The position numbers and the translations under genes are program-made. Positions 35,331 through 46,637 of a stretch of 64,000 nucleotides of DNA are shown one piece after another (position 1 is the stretch's first letter; every line of letters begins with the position of its first letter). Location: contig OZ037876.1 in assembly GCA_964035575.1 (NCBI GenBank), forward strand, positions 248,001 to 312,000, given 5' to 3'. This stretch comes from Rhynchopus sp. YZ270_cl-10 (lineage: Eukaryota > Euglenozoa > Diplonemea > Diplonemida > Diplonemidae). The notes below the pieces were generated by a model. That model was given only the letters and a program-made list of their open reading frames with translations, made no database searches and had not been told where the DNA came from.

Positions 35331-35361
<31 letters not shown>

Positions 35362-35950
35362 GGGAAATTGCAAGCACAAAAAAAAAAATGCCCCACATCG
35401 AGGGACTGCACTAAGGAGAAAAAAAAAACTTGATCGATAGAATTTGGCATCTGCACACGATATTTCAAGATGATAAAAGGAGATGTATTAAATGCAAAGA
35501 GTCTCATGGCTCATCGGCAGACGCAAGGCACTTTACCAAAAAATAATGCTGAGTCTCTCACAAAAAAAAAATATAATTTACTAACTTAAAAGAATGAACC
35601 CGTCGCAGTGCTCTATCTATCTTGAAAAGAAAAAACAAGACCCGCCCCCAGAACTCCAACGGATTCCCCTTGCTAGGAATCACTGAGTACCTGTTTGCAA
35701 AAAAAATAAAAAAAACAAAAGAGCAAAAAGAAAAAGTCAGGAGAGTCACAGAAGATGAACCTAAGTCTAGACAACTATAAAAAAAGAGAGAAAAAAAAAC
35801 ATGTTAGATGAATATGCCTGTCATGCACACCCATCTTTAAATAAATCACACAACGAAGAGGGGATAGGGGGAGAGAGAGAGAAGGTAAGAAAGAATCGGA
35901 GCAGGATATATGATGCAGGGTAAAATTAAATTTTTTTTTTTGTTTGTTTG

Positions 35951-36016
35951 TTGAAAAAATTGTTGGAATAAGTGTAGTTTGCCCACCTGTGCAAAGCTCC
36001 ACTATCTTTTTTTTTG
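35951..36016 (+). repeat. Dispersed repeat family G, copy 3 (diverged)
   Basis: Shares AGTGTAGTTTGCC, CCTGTGCAAAGCTCCACT and a terminal T-run with the other two copies. Confidence 0.45.
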
Positions 36017-36206
36017 TAAATAGTGTAGACTCCCGAGAGGATGATCTCCACTAAAAATACAACTATTTCTTTTTGGAAGGGGATGATGAACGGACCTCAA
36101 AAGCATGTAACATGTCTTTCTCTTCTTTCCCAACCGGTCTCTATCTCTTTTGGTTAAAAAAGAGCAGCGAAAGAGAGGGGGAAAAAAACACAAAATAGAA
36201 AAGTAG

Positions 36207-36278
36207 TCTAGAGTTGAAATACAAAGCCCTCTCGTGTACCAAGGGATGCATGAGAGGGTTTTGTATTTAAACTCTAGA
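36207..36278. mobile_element. Foldback pair of family D hairpin sequences
   Basis: The left arm TCTAGAGTTGAAATACAAAG followed by CCCTCTCGTG is matched, inverted, by CATGAGAGGG and TTTTGTATTTAAACTCTAGA. The stem is about 30 bp with few mismatches and the loop about 12 nt. The arm sequence is the family D element seen singly at 26516, 33615 and 51255. Confidence 0.65.
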
Positions 36279-37098
36279 GAAAAAACTGAAGAGAGCATGC
36301 AACTGCCCGAAGGAACAATCCACATCGCGAATACTGGCGGGGTATTCACTGCGAAAAAAAAAAAACAATATTTTCTTCTTGGCTGTTGTTGACACTTTTA
36401 CCCAACCAGTTCTGGGGGGCAAACCAATACAATCATACTTTTTGCTGTTATTGCCATAACATTTTTATGCCAAAAATTTGAGTGTATTTTTGGAGGAGTA
36501 TTTGTTTTGCCGTTCGGTTCGTAATTTCTTGACATTTTAATGTCAAAAGAGAGAAAGAGGAGAAAAAAAGGAGAAGGGAGAAAGAATTTTTTCATCATAT
36601 GCAATCAATAAATTGATAGTATATGGTGAGGGATCAACAAAAATGTTCCCATCTTTCGTTAGAAAGAGAAAAAAAAAAGATGAAAGTACCAACGCCTCAC
36701 CGTTCATCAGCGGACGCAAGCACTTTGCAGGTTTATTGTTTGAAATGTCACCCGAAAGGGTAGATTCGTGAACAAAAAGGCGGCACACCTCATTTCTAGA
36801 AACTGATATAGTTATCAGAAGACAAAGCAGTCCGGCCGTCTCGTTGGCTTCCGGGAAAAGAGAAAATTCCAGGCATTATATTTTCTTCCATTTTTCGGGT
36901 GGGTAATCATTTAGAACAAAATGTATTTTTCTTACAAAAAAACCTAAGAAAAGATGAGCTGAAATACTTTGGAAAGACCATCATCCTGGATGAAAAAAAA
37001 AAGCGAGACAGCTGAAGTGAGCTGGATCTATAGTCCACGAGAGAAAGAGAGAGAAAAAAGAAAATAAATCGTGAAAGATGAATTGTGCCTTCACTACA

Positions 37099-37132
<34 letters not shown>

Positions 37133-37408
37133 AGAAAGAAAAGCTGAAAAGATGAACCTAAGCCTCTTCGTGCAAAGTCATCGTTTTTTTTAAGGAGAAA
37201 ATCGTGCAAACGTTTGACTATATATCGCAGACGTATGCACTGGAGACAAAAAAATGTGAAGTTATTGATGCAGGCACCTCCCGCTGGCCCACGTACGATG
37301 CCAGCTGGATGAAAGCACAAGTACCCTGCGGACAAAAAAAGAAAAAGAAAAAGAAAGAAAGAAACGTGAAATGATGAGTGTGCGCATCGTGCACACATCA
37401 AATAAAAA

Positions 37409-37447
37409 GTGAAGTTGATCGTGCAAACGCCTCTGGGACGCAGGCAC
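37409..37447 (+). repeat. Hairpin element, family C
   Basis: Reads GTGAAGTTGATCGTGCAAAC then GCCTCTGGGACGCAGGCAC, the best-formed family C copy; GTGC pairs with GCAC. Confidence 0.6.
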
Positions 37448-39246
37448 GGAAAAGAGAGAGAGAGATAGAGAGAAAAGAACAATAAACGAGGAGTTTGACT
37501 CACCACTCACCCTGCATTGTCTTTTGCCAAAACAAGTCGTTGTTGTTCAGACAAAAAGAAATGAACCATCTTCGGGCAAAAGAAATAGTACCTTATGATG
37601 GAGAACAGAGGGGCAGACAAATTGCAAAATAAAAATAAATGAAAATCAAGTGGTTTTTTTTTGAAAATTTCTGGGGGGAAAAAACTCCTCGAAAACGTTT
37701 TCATACGCCGTGAGTATTGTTTTTCCACAAAAAAGGGGTACCATTTAAGGGAAAACAACACATGGGTTTGACAAATTACACCTAAAAAAAAATATCAAAA
37801 GGCTAGAGTTCAGCAGTGCAACAGGGTATCGCACTGGGTGTCATATTATGAAATATATTTCCCCCCCCCCTCCCGCCATCCCTGTTTTTTCTCCTTTTTA
37901 TTGAGCAGATTTTTTAATACCAAAAAAAAATGTGTCAGAAAGAAAATACCCTAGAAGAAAGAGTTATTGTTACTGCCACGTTGTATTTTTGCTCAGGGGA
38001 AAACAACTGTAATCGCGTGATGATCAAAAGGTCAGTTTATTTTACAAAGTTTTCACAAAAAAAAGTCTAGCACAAGAACATAACAGAATGTGTCTGGTTT
38101 TATTTTTCCGTGCCGTAAACATTTCGTAAAAGTCTTCACATGATGTACTTCCATTTTTTGATCAAACTACAGTAAGAAGTATTGACCCGTCTGGGTACAC
38201 CCAAAAAAAAAAAAACACAAATAAAAATAAAAAGAAGTCATGACCAATTCTATAAACTGAGCTGTCCGGGGGGGCTGGGAGGAAGGATGCAAAATAAAAA
38301 TAAAAATAAAAGTTCTTTTTTTCGATAATTTTCATGTAGCCAGCCATTCGGTGGCTTCACTTTATTTCTTGTGTGCTTGAGAAGAGAGAGGTGTAACATT
38401 ATTCCATTGCTGGTACCGTACTGGCGTACGTGTCCAGGCAGATGGGGGGGAAAGGGGTGGAAAAACAAAAAAAAACTTGCCATGCATGGTATACACAGCA
38501 AGGAGGAAGCGCTGTGTCCGTGCAAACCCCGTGATACCGCATCGGCCGCCTTAAAGCAAAAAGCCCGTATGCGATGAACGGTATTTGGCAGCGTGACACC
38601 AAGCGCGTTTGTGAATTGATTGGGCAAAGGAAAAGAAACTCACATGACAGGAACAATACAAGAATCAATAAAGAGAAAGGGGACGAGGGAGAGAGAGAGA
38701 GAGAAACAATACAAAAAAAAATTGTTACGAAAACGCTTCTGAAGGCCACATAAGATGTGGGTACCTTCACACGACATCTGAAAGTGTAGTTAAAGATGGG
38801 TGGCCATTTTAGGCACAAACATTTGCGCAGCAAATGAAGGACGAAAAAAGGGTCTATACGTTAACGAAAAGAAAATATAGCAGGAAAGCCTGTCAGACTC
38901 TTCGAAGAGGGCGTGATGCCACTTTCTTGTTGGTTTCCTATAAAATGAAAAAAAAAAAATGAAATAAATTTGGAAGCGCAAACGCTCCACCCCATTGAGG
39001 AAGACACGCGGCACTGAAATAAAATAAACCATTTGTAACTTGTTTTTTATCAAGAATGCGACGCTGTATCGCAGGCTCTCACATCACAGATTTAGTTTGT
39101 GACTTCCAATCACTACAATTGGATTACTTCCTTTGCACCCCAGTGAGGAGGTACCATCACGTTATTTTACATGATCACGGAATGCAAAGGTCAGTGCTGT
39201 AAAAATATATACATATGGGCGCCCATATTCCCCCTGGTAACATCTA

Positions 39247-39389
39247 CACAGTGGACTGGTCACTGGTCATGGCCAGCAAGGTTATGCATGCTGGAGACAC
39301 AAAACCTAAGTAAGTACTGTCCATTGACCAGCAGGTCTGGTCACAGTACTAGTCATTGACCAGTACTTTGCCTTGATCAGTCCACTGTA
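39247..39389. mobile_element. Short inverted-repeat element, mariner-like ends
   Basis: The left end CACAGTGGACTGGTCA and right end TGATCAGTCCACTGTA are inverted with one or two mismatches, and TA lies outside each. The 143-bp interior repeats CATTGACCAG and GTACT motifs. No coding capacity. Confidence 0.5.
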
Positions 39390-40510
39390 TAAGGCTTTTT
39401 TCACATCCAAACTGTTGCCACATTGGAGTCTTGCTATTTTTAATGAATTCAGATCGTAGCATCTAAATATTAAAAAAAAATGACCAAAAAATTAGATGTT
39501 ACCTGTTGGGGGTATATGGACGGTTCCATATTAAGGGAAAGTGGCGGAGTAGATTTTCATTGGACACAGTCCAAAAAAGGTAGAAACGCAACACGTATCA
39601 CACAGAAAACCTAATGGGAGATGTGAACCGCAGCACACCTCGACCGGGTTTGGTGAGGCGTGGCTTTGCAGCGGGGGTTCGTTTCCCAGAACCGTAAAAG
39701 TGTGTTCTAAATGCTTTGTTTCTATTTCCTCCTTCATTTCATGAGAAAAAATATGACTACAGGTCAAAGTACTGCCACCTTGACGCAGTAGTTAACTGTA
39801 TTTGGGGAATGTTCTTTAAGTGTATTAGATGCAATTAAAAGAAAGAAAGTAATGGGGAAGGGGAGGATAACACAAAACTTTGGCGTAAAGAAAAATGACA
39901 CGGAAAAAACGCAACATAACGTACTTTAAATTTTTGAAGTTTGTGTGTCGTTCGTTCTTTTTTATAAAAAAAAAAAACGTTGTACTTTTTTGTAAGTTGC
40001 TACTGTGGCTTCTCTTCAGCTCATAAAATGGGGGAGGGGGAGGGCACAGAAATACAAGCAAATTCAAAGTGGTGAGTGCAAAGCCTTTGCAGAGGCAAAG
40101 CACCCATCCAGGAAAAAAAAATGGGGATTTTTGTGAGGGATAGAGCAAATTAAATATTTTTTTTTTTAAAGCCAGGTTTTGGCTCTGGATGATGTGATCT
40201 TTTTTATTTTTGCTTTTGCAATACTGCAAGTGATATGTGTTTTAATCTTACTCAAAGGGGGAGGAACAAAACAGGAAAGGGAGAAGATGGTAAAAACCTT
40301 GGCTCTCTGAGGCGCTTGTATCGGAGCTTAACACATAACGCAAAACTAGAGAGGAAGTCTCAAAAAAAAAAAAGTTACATACCAAAAAACAAAACAAAAC
40401 AAAGCACAAAAAATAATGGGTTTTGCAAAAACATAGAACGCACCTTGGGTGGAAGGGATGTGGAACTTTGACGGTGCGGATGAGAGTGAAAAAAAAAAAA
40501 ACAAAGGAAT

Positions 40511-40610
40511 GTTTGGAAGATGAACTTAAGCCACACTGGTCACCTTTAAAAATAACCAAAATAAAGTGAATTTGGTAACGTGCAAACACCTCAAGGCGGA
40601 TGCAGGCACG
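40511..40610 (+). repeat. Adjacent family A and family C hairpin elements
   Basis: A family A copy (GGAAGATGAACTTAAGCC then ACACTGGTCACC) at 40511-40548 is followed at once by a family C copy (AACGTGCAAACACCTC then GGCGGATGCAGGCACG) and then a family B copy near 40630-40668. This is the densest cluster of the elements in the window. Confidence 0.55.
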
Positions 40611-41095
40611 TGAAATAAATACAAAGAAGCGTGAAAGATGCATGGGCCCACAAACGGCGCACACATCTAATAATGTAACCAATATATCTACTTTTTGTTT
40701 TGTTTTTGTTTTTTTTTGTTGAAATAAAAAGTGAGAAACACAGGCTATTGAATAAATGACGCAAACACTCGGGAAGGAAATATCCATCGACTGACCGTCG
40801 GTTGTTCACCTCCGGCAGAATTCTGAGAACCAAAAGAAGAAAAAAAAGTCAGGACACCGCTGGCGGAATTCCCCGAGGCATCCTCATTTTTTCTTTTTTT
40901 ACGAATGTCAATAAAATTGACCTATTCAGATATGTCCCCAAATTTGTGCTTCTCAGGCCTCTTTTGGAAAGATAAGACCAGTGATGGCGTCTCCCCGGAA
41001 TTCATCCTTTTTCTCTATTTTTTTCCCCCCTATATTTTACCCATTTTGACCCTGAGGCGGTGTTTGGAAAGACCTTGGGGTATGTAAGAAGACGC

Positions 41096-44071
41096 TTAGA
41101 AGAGTTCAAGGGAGTCGCAGGAGTAGACGTACTCACGTCCGGTCACACCGTCGTTCTTCATTTGCAGAAGCTTCCCGGTGAGGTGTTCGAAGTTGTTGGA
41201 AATCTCGCCTGTCTTGATGAACTCTTTCCATTCTGCGTTTGCGAGGAAGTAAGGGTCGCGTTGGTCTGCCTGCTCCATCTCGTACATCCACTCGTCGTGT
41301 GCGGCGCACTGCTTTTCATTTACAAGCTCGTAGATGAACGTCGTGTCGGGGAGCTTAGCGTGCTTAATGTAGTCGACAATTCTGACGTAGAAGTGTGTGC
41401 TCGCCTCGTGCACCATGGACCGTGGGAACAGCGCCTGTGTGTCGTACTCCTTGTTGAGCAGCATGAGCAGCTGTGCACCCGGCAGCACCTTCCCGATAAG
41501 GTCGTACTTCTTCGTCCCAGACCCACCAAAGAGACCGAACAAAGCAGATCCCGCACCAAGCCCAACATGCGGGGTGATGTTGTGCTCCTTCATCTTGCGC
41601 AGCCCAATGGCAGCTTTGCACGCAAGGACGCAGTGGTTCGCACGGTCCGAGACAGTGTTCCACACCGCCACCAGACGGTCGCCGCACATCGGCTCGGCAA
41701 GACCCTTGTTGAGTTCGACAACGCAGTTGAAGGTCTCGATGTAGTAGGAGTGCAGCTGCACCACGGCCTCGCTGTCCAGGCTTGCGCAGAGCTGTGTGTG
41801 CGACCGGGAGTTCAGCGACAGGATCGAGACACGCTTCTTGCGCATGTAGTTCGTTCTGCTCACCTTCGCACGTCTGTTGGGAAGGTGTTCGAGAGACCTG
41901 CGCGACGAGAGGCGGATCGAACCGGCGGTCGTCGTCGCATCGCCGTTGATCGAATGTGTCCCCGTGAAGGTGCCCGACCTTCTGTCCGAGGTCTCCCCAG
42001 CGTCGGAGCCCTCCTCAGAGGACTGGTAGTTCGCGATCAGGTTCTTAGGCATGAACTCCATGTAGATCTTCATCTGCTTCACAATCGAAAGGAAGGCAGA
42101 CTGGATCGTGTTCGGCTTGTCCAGTTCGTTCAGGTAGTCGAGGTCCGAGAGGCGCAGGTCCATGACCGCCACAGCACACTCCTCTGCAATCTTGTTGTTG
42201 TTGAACAGAGCGTTGATACGGCGCTGCTTCTCTGTGATCTTCCACGCCACAGGGACTCCGACCACAACAAGGATCCCGATGACGATCCCAATAATGAGGC
42301 CAATGTTTGTCGAGCCAGGCGCACGCTCCACGCAGTGTGGTGCCTCTGGGTCGGGGTGCCAGAAGCCTTCAGGGCACGTGACACAGTCCTGCCAGATCTC
42401 ATCAAACTTCTGTTCGTCAGTGCAGTCGGCCTTTGTCTGGTTCTGTACGTCCAGCGAGGTGCCCACCGTACCCTTCGTGAGATAGTGGTTGAGGTGCGGC
42501 TCGTACGTAGGCGCGTCCATGAGGTGCTTCACGACAGACTCGAACACAGTGTCAATCAGGCAGTGGTGCGAGCCTGCCTGCATGTTTGCGGGGATCATTG
42601 TGTACCCGTCGCCGCCGTCTGCGATGAAGGAGGTGAGTGCGAGGCTGTAGGTGCGACGCTTCTCGAGTGGGCGGAACAGGCCGTCTGCGCCCTTCACATC
42701 AATGGAAGTAACCTTGTTCAGTGGGAGCTTGAGGTTGATTGACAGACGCATGCCCGACAGCTGCGGGAAGAGCCCTGCATCGTTTTTGGGGTCATCGGTA
42801 CCGTCCTCAAGCAGGAACGACACACCAAAGTTAATGATGTCCAGCAGCACCGACCCTGTCACGTTGACAGTACAGATCGTGTTAGCGAAGGGGTACGAAT
42901 CCCACATATGCGACCTCCTGATGTCACCCGCCGGCCAACCAGAACCGCGCACAGCACCACCGTTGATGAACGCGAGGTCTGCACCGCTCACCTTCAACAG
43001 TGCGTCGGCGGACAGCGTCCCGATCTCGCACTCCTCCTCCCTGCAGGGGGTGCTGCCGTCGGCGGGGACGGGGCTGGGCATGGGGAGGGTCGAGGTTGTG
43101 AGCGTGAAGTCGTTTGCCGCACCCAGGTCGACCTGCGTCTGCATCCACGCAGCGTCTGCGAGGAAGAGCGGGTCCGTCCTGCCGTTGGGGACGTCCCTTG
43201 CGTAGGTGTCGATCTCTTCGAGCTTGTAGTGCCATGTGTTGCCTACTGCGTAGAGATCCACTGAGACGATGGGGTACGAGCTGCTGTCCTCCTGCAGCAG
43301 TGTCGCGAACATGACTGTTGTGCCGTTGCGGGTGAAGGTTTCGCCGGTGGTGTAGAGGTCAGTCACAACCAGGTCGATGTCGTAGGAGGACAGCAGCGTC
43401 ATCTCGTCTTCGTAGCTCGATGTGTGCCCCACACGGAACACAATAATCTGCGCAACACCATCAGCACGCAGACGGCGTGTCACCACAGGGACAATGCGGC
43501 TGTGTGGGATTGAATCCATGGCACGCCCCTCAAAGGTGTCGGACCAGAGAACGAGAATCGCAACCTTCACACCGTCCACCTCCTTGACGTGCCACATCGA
43601 GATGAGCCCCGCCAGGAATGCGTAGCTTCCGTCGATCTTGAAGTCCGTCACCACAAGGGGGTGCCGCTGTGGCATGAAGAAGGCCTCGATGAAGGTCTCG
43701 TTGTTGGAGCTGCTCATGAGGTGCTCGTTGCGCATTGTCACGAAGTCAACCCCGAGGCGGTCCCAGATGTCGTGGTTCAGCATGATCTCTTTTGGGTGCG
43801 CAAGAATCGTTCTCGACCGGAAGTCGGGTGCAACGAACTTCACTGTTCCCCTGGTGTTTGCAGTCAGGTTTGTCATCCAGCGACTGACCCCTGGGTATCC
43901 ACCCTTGCACCTCTCCTCCAGGATATCAGGACAAGGCACCAACGGGTTGAAACTGTACTTATGCGGTGCGATCGGAGGTGACGACGCAAGAAGCCCCATA
44001 ATCCGAATTGGGGTTTCCACACACGCAACCGGTACAAGCATCGCGAGGACGACACAGATGGCGGACCTCAT
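41096..44071 (-). CDS. Transmembrane 5'-nucleotidase-like/class III cyclase-like receptor, 991 aa
   Basis: Single exon. The ATG at 44071 opens a signal peptide (MRSAICVVLAMLVPVACVET). Residues about 20-300 align with the metallophosphoesterase part of 5'-nucleotidases, but the ligand motifs are altered: the GNHE position reads RNEH (114-117) and the GGHDH position reads TDLYT (237-241). Residues about 325-540 keep the 5'-nucleotidase C-terminal domain (EIGTLSADALL, INGGAVRG, SYPFANTICTV, SFIADGGDGYTM). A cysteine-containing linker precedes one membrane span (589-610). The cytosolic half ends in an adenylate/guanylate cyclase-like domain (about 744-920). There the first metal aspartate aligns with N754, the second (GD, 797-798) is kept, and the VN-x-A-x-R motif reads VLPGAQL (862-868). 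It therefore looks like a receptor made of two inactive or altered enzyme domains. What it binds is unknown. Confidence 0.85.
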   Translation of the reverse strand: MRSAICVVLAMLVPVACVETPIRIMGLLASSPPIAPHKYSFNPLVPCPDILEERCKGGYPGVSRWMTNLTANTRGTVKFVAPDFRSRTILAHPKEIMLNHDIWDRLGVDFVTMRNEHLMSSSNNETFIEAFFMPQRHPLVVTDFKIDGSYAFLAGLISMWHVKEVDGVKVAILVLWSDTFEGRAMDSIPHSRIVPVVTRRLRADGVAQIIVFRVGHTSSYEDEMTLLSSYDIDLVVTDLYTTGETFTRNGTTVMFATLLQEDSSSYPIVSVDLYAVGNTWHYKLEEIDTYARDVPNGRTDPLFLADAAWMQTQVDLGAANDFTLTTSTLPMPSPVPADGSTPCREEECEIGTLSADALLKVSGADLAFINGGAVRGSGWPAGDIRRSHMWDSYPFANTICTVNVTGSVLLDIINFGVSFLLEDGTDDPKNDAGLFPQLSGMRLSINLKLPLNKVTSIDVKGADGLFRPLEKRRTYSLALTSFIADGGDGYTMIPANMQAGSHHCLIDTVFESVVKHLMDAPTYEPHLNHYLTKGTVGTSLDVQNQTKADCTDEQKFDEIWQDCVTCPEGFWHPDPEAPHCVERAPGSTNIGLIIGIVIGILVVVGVPVAWKITEKQRRINALFNNNKIAEECAVAVMDLRLSDLDYLNELDKPNTIQSAFLSIVKQMKIYMEFMPKNLIANYQSSEEGSDAGETSDRRSGTFTGTHSINGDATTTAGSIRLSSRRSLEHLPNRRAKVSRTNYMRKKRVSILSLNSRSHTQLCASLDSEAVVQLHSYYIETFNCVVELNKGLAEPMCGDRLVAVWNTVSDRANHCVLACKAAIGLRKMKEHNITPHVGLGAGSALFGLFGGSGTKKYDLIGKVLPGAQLLMLLNKEYDTQALFPRSMVHEASTHFYVRIVDYIKHAKLPDTTFIYELVNEKQCAAHDEWMYEMEQADQRDPYFLANAEWKEFIKTGEISNNFEHLTGKLLQMKNDGVTGREYVYSCDSLELF

Positions 44072-44548
44072 CGTAAAAAAATAAAAACGGGAAAGGACAC
44101 AAGAAAATCCCAACAGTCCCCGCTCTTAAGAAAGTGGGGTGGGTGGGGGTGGGGTGTGTGTGGGGGTGAATGCTTATCTGTTGAGTGTGATAAAAGGAAT
44201 GTTAGGGGCGCATAAAAGGGTAAAACGATGACCATTTTTTTTTTCGTATTTCGGACCAAAAAAAGGTCTCAAGTTAAATGAGTAAACGGAAAGAGTTAGG
44301 AGGGTGTCGAAAAATAGGAGAGGGGTAGGGGCGACAGCATGGGGAAAGGCAGATGCAGGAATGGGGTAAAAAGGAAAAAAGAAAAAAGGGGGGAGGTTAT
44401 CAGATAATGTGATAGGGCGATACGTTTCATGGATGGTTTTTGGTTGCACAATACGCTACAGAGGTGGTAGAAATAAATCGCAGACCACCTCACATAAGCG
44501 ACCTCAGGAGCAGGCAAAAACACACAGCAAAAACACAAAAAAGAGAGA

Positions 44549-44597
44549 AGTTGAGAGGTGCAAACGTCTCACCGTTCATCGGCGGACGCAGGCACTC
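44549..44597 (+). repeat. Hairpin element, family C (longer loop)
   Basis: Reads AAGTTGAGAGGTGCAAACG, TCTCACCGTTCATCGGCGGA, CGCAGGCACT. The TCACCGTTCATC(A/G)GCGGACGCA segment also occurs at 36680-36723, defining a subfamily. Confidence 0.55.
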
Positions 44598-45174
44598 AGA
44601 CAACAACAACAAAAAGACACATCTTCGCTCTGCCCCATCGACCAACAGCCGATGCATCCTCATCTGGTACTAATGTTGTGAAGTACTCAACCCAGGGTTG
44701 CATGTGTTGCTAAACCTCAGTAACCTCGGGAATAACCTAGCCTGCATTATGGCAACATTAAAAAAAAGGCAGTATTGGTACCACGCATGATTCTCAAGGT
44801 AAAACCAAAAAGAAGAGAATGTGTGGGAAATTGCAAAACCCGATATCTGCGAGAGGCAGTTGCATCAAAAGAACAATAGTTAAAAAAAAAAATCTGCGGC
44901 TGTCGTGAGGAAAGTTTTAGTGTGAGGGCGGGTGGGGGGGGTAGAACAAAAGACAGACCTCAACCAGTCGCCTGTTAAGTTGTGTAAATAGGAACGAATA
45001 TTGTCAAAAAAGGAGGCAAAGTTGATAACATGCCTCGGATGCAGGCATAATACCAACTCAACTGAAGCTGTCACGAGCGCAGCTATAATACGAACAATTG
45101 GGGAATTGGGCGGAGAAAAAAATGGCAGAAGCAAATAAGGGGATAGTTTGCACAGGAGGTGGGGGAAAAGAAAA

Positions 45175-45250
45175 GCTTATCAGATGAACATAAGCCTTTA
45201 TGTGATTGGCCACCTTGATCACAATCGTTGTCACATAGCACTCAGCTGAC
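45175..45250 (+). repeat. Hairpin element, family A, long form
   Basis: Reads TTATCAGATGAACATAAGCC, TTTATGTGATTGGCCACCTT, GATCACAATCGTTGTCAC and ends CAGCTGA. CATAA/TTATG arms replace the CTAAG/CTTAG arms of other copies. Paired changes of this type would preserve the stem. Confidence 0.65.
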
Positions 45251-45639
45251 TGTGTATGGAATTGCGCAAGGTTGTGTTGTCTGAGATGGGGAGAAAAAAA
45301 AAACAGTTTTTGTAAGATGAACTGCATCATGTTTTAGTCACCTCAATAAAATGAGTGGAAAAATCCTCTTCTGTATATATAGCAAAACCAATCTATGGGG
45401 TAGGGGGGTGGGGAGGGTACTATAGAACTCAGAGCTAAGAGCCTTTGGCCACACAAAAAGCACGGTATGTAAAATATAATACCACAAAAAAAAATCAGAT
45501 CCAGGGAAATTGGCCATGATATGCCTCCTTGTACACAAGGGGAGCACCAATTTTTTGCCAAGGATACGTGGAAAGAGGGGAGGGGGGTTGCAGGGTGTGT
45601 TGTGTGTGGACAAAGAAGACTTCTTTCTAATGGCTATTC

Positions 45640-45688
45640 ATGCTGTGGGTGTTGTAACGTTATCGATAACGTTATAACACCACACAGT
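45640..45688. mobile_element. 49-bp palindromic insert with 10-bp target-site duplication
   Basis: Near-perfect palindrome centred on TAACGTTATCGATAACGTTA, with arms extending through GGTGTTG/TAACACC and CTGTG/CACAG. It is flanked by the direct repeat ATGGCTATTC at 45630-45639 and 45689-45698. A 9-11-bp duplication is typical of Mutator-like elements. It has no coding capacity. Confidence 0.7.
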
Positions 45689-46600
45689 ATGGCTATTCCT
45701 GGAAAAAAAAGACACTGATAAACTAAAAAACCTCTACCAAATGAATATAATTACCCTCTGTAGGCATATCCAAGGAGAAACAAAGAGAATGGTTGAGGTA
45801 ACCCTAAACAACTCAGAGCTTAGGGAATTTTTTAGTCTCAGTGGCGTTTTTCTTGGGCATGGGGCACACTGCTGATACATATTTTGTTAGGCAGTGTTTT
45901 CCAATTTTGTGCGATATCGCCAAGGATCATTTCTTTTTTTTTTTTTTTTGGGGGGGGGGGGGGGTCTTCTGTTTGCAAGAGGAGGTTGGGCAATAGGGTG
46001 GATATCCTAAGTGAAGACACCCACATCACGACAATCCTTGAAGAAAAAAAGTCGGGTTGAAAAAAAAAAAAAAAAGGGATGAAAAACGATGAATGAATCA
46101 CAAGGAAACAGACATCTGAAAAAAAAATATACGAATAGGTTATTAATGCAGGCACACCTCCGACGGATGTACGATGCCAGCTATCCGGATGAAAATGGTC
46201 CAGAAAAAGACCTGTGTGTGGGGTTGAAAAAAATGTTGAAAATATCAATATCCCTTGCGCGCATACTCTTCATTTTTTGAATAAAAGCTCTGAGGGAAAA
46301 ATTCAAAGAAAAAAAAATACGGAATTGAAGAAAAGCAGAGGCAAATAAAGGAATCTAAATAAGACGAACGCTCGTATCATGAACTGGAGGGTCCCATTTC
46401 TACGGCGTTTTGGGGAGGGGAGGGGAGAAACAAGAAAACGAAAGAAAAAAACCGTAAGAAAAACGGTCATAATTCTTCAGATAATTAGGATCTGTGGTAG
46501 TGGGAGGGTGGTCGCTTTTCGTTTATGGTTATCATTTTGTTTTTCTTTTTTGTTTTTTTATTTGTGCACGGATGAGAACGTTTGGGCGAACAACAGAATG

Positions 46601-46637
46601 GTTTATAAGACGAACCTAAGTCTCACGTGGTCATCTT
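46601..46637 (+). repeat. Hairpin element, family A, target of the hAT-like insertion
   Basis: Reads GTTTATAAGACGAACCTAAG then TCTCACGTGGTCATCTT. The hAT-like element inserted at its 3' end and duplicated GTCATCTT. Confidence 0.65.

Larger units (their letters stand above)
32178..41095. other. 9-kb gene-free repeat region
   Basis: No gene is recognised. It contains many hairpin elements (families A-E), family G repeats at 33908 and 35951, a foldback at 36207-36278 and a short inverted-repeat element at 39247-39389. Reading frames here are short and rich in homopolymer-derived K/F runs. Confidence 0.65.

Noticed and set aside
39590-39700. Possible tRNA from a GGGGGTTCGTTTCCC T-arm-like stretch
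   Set aside because: No matching acceptor, D or anticodon arms could be drawn.
41060-42742. 560-codon plus-strand open frame
   Set aside because: It lies antisense within the 5'-nucleotidase/cyclase gene. Its leucine/valine/arginine-rich product matches no family and mirrors the GC-rich minus-strand codons.
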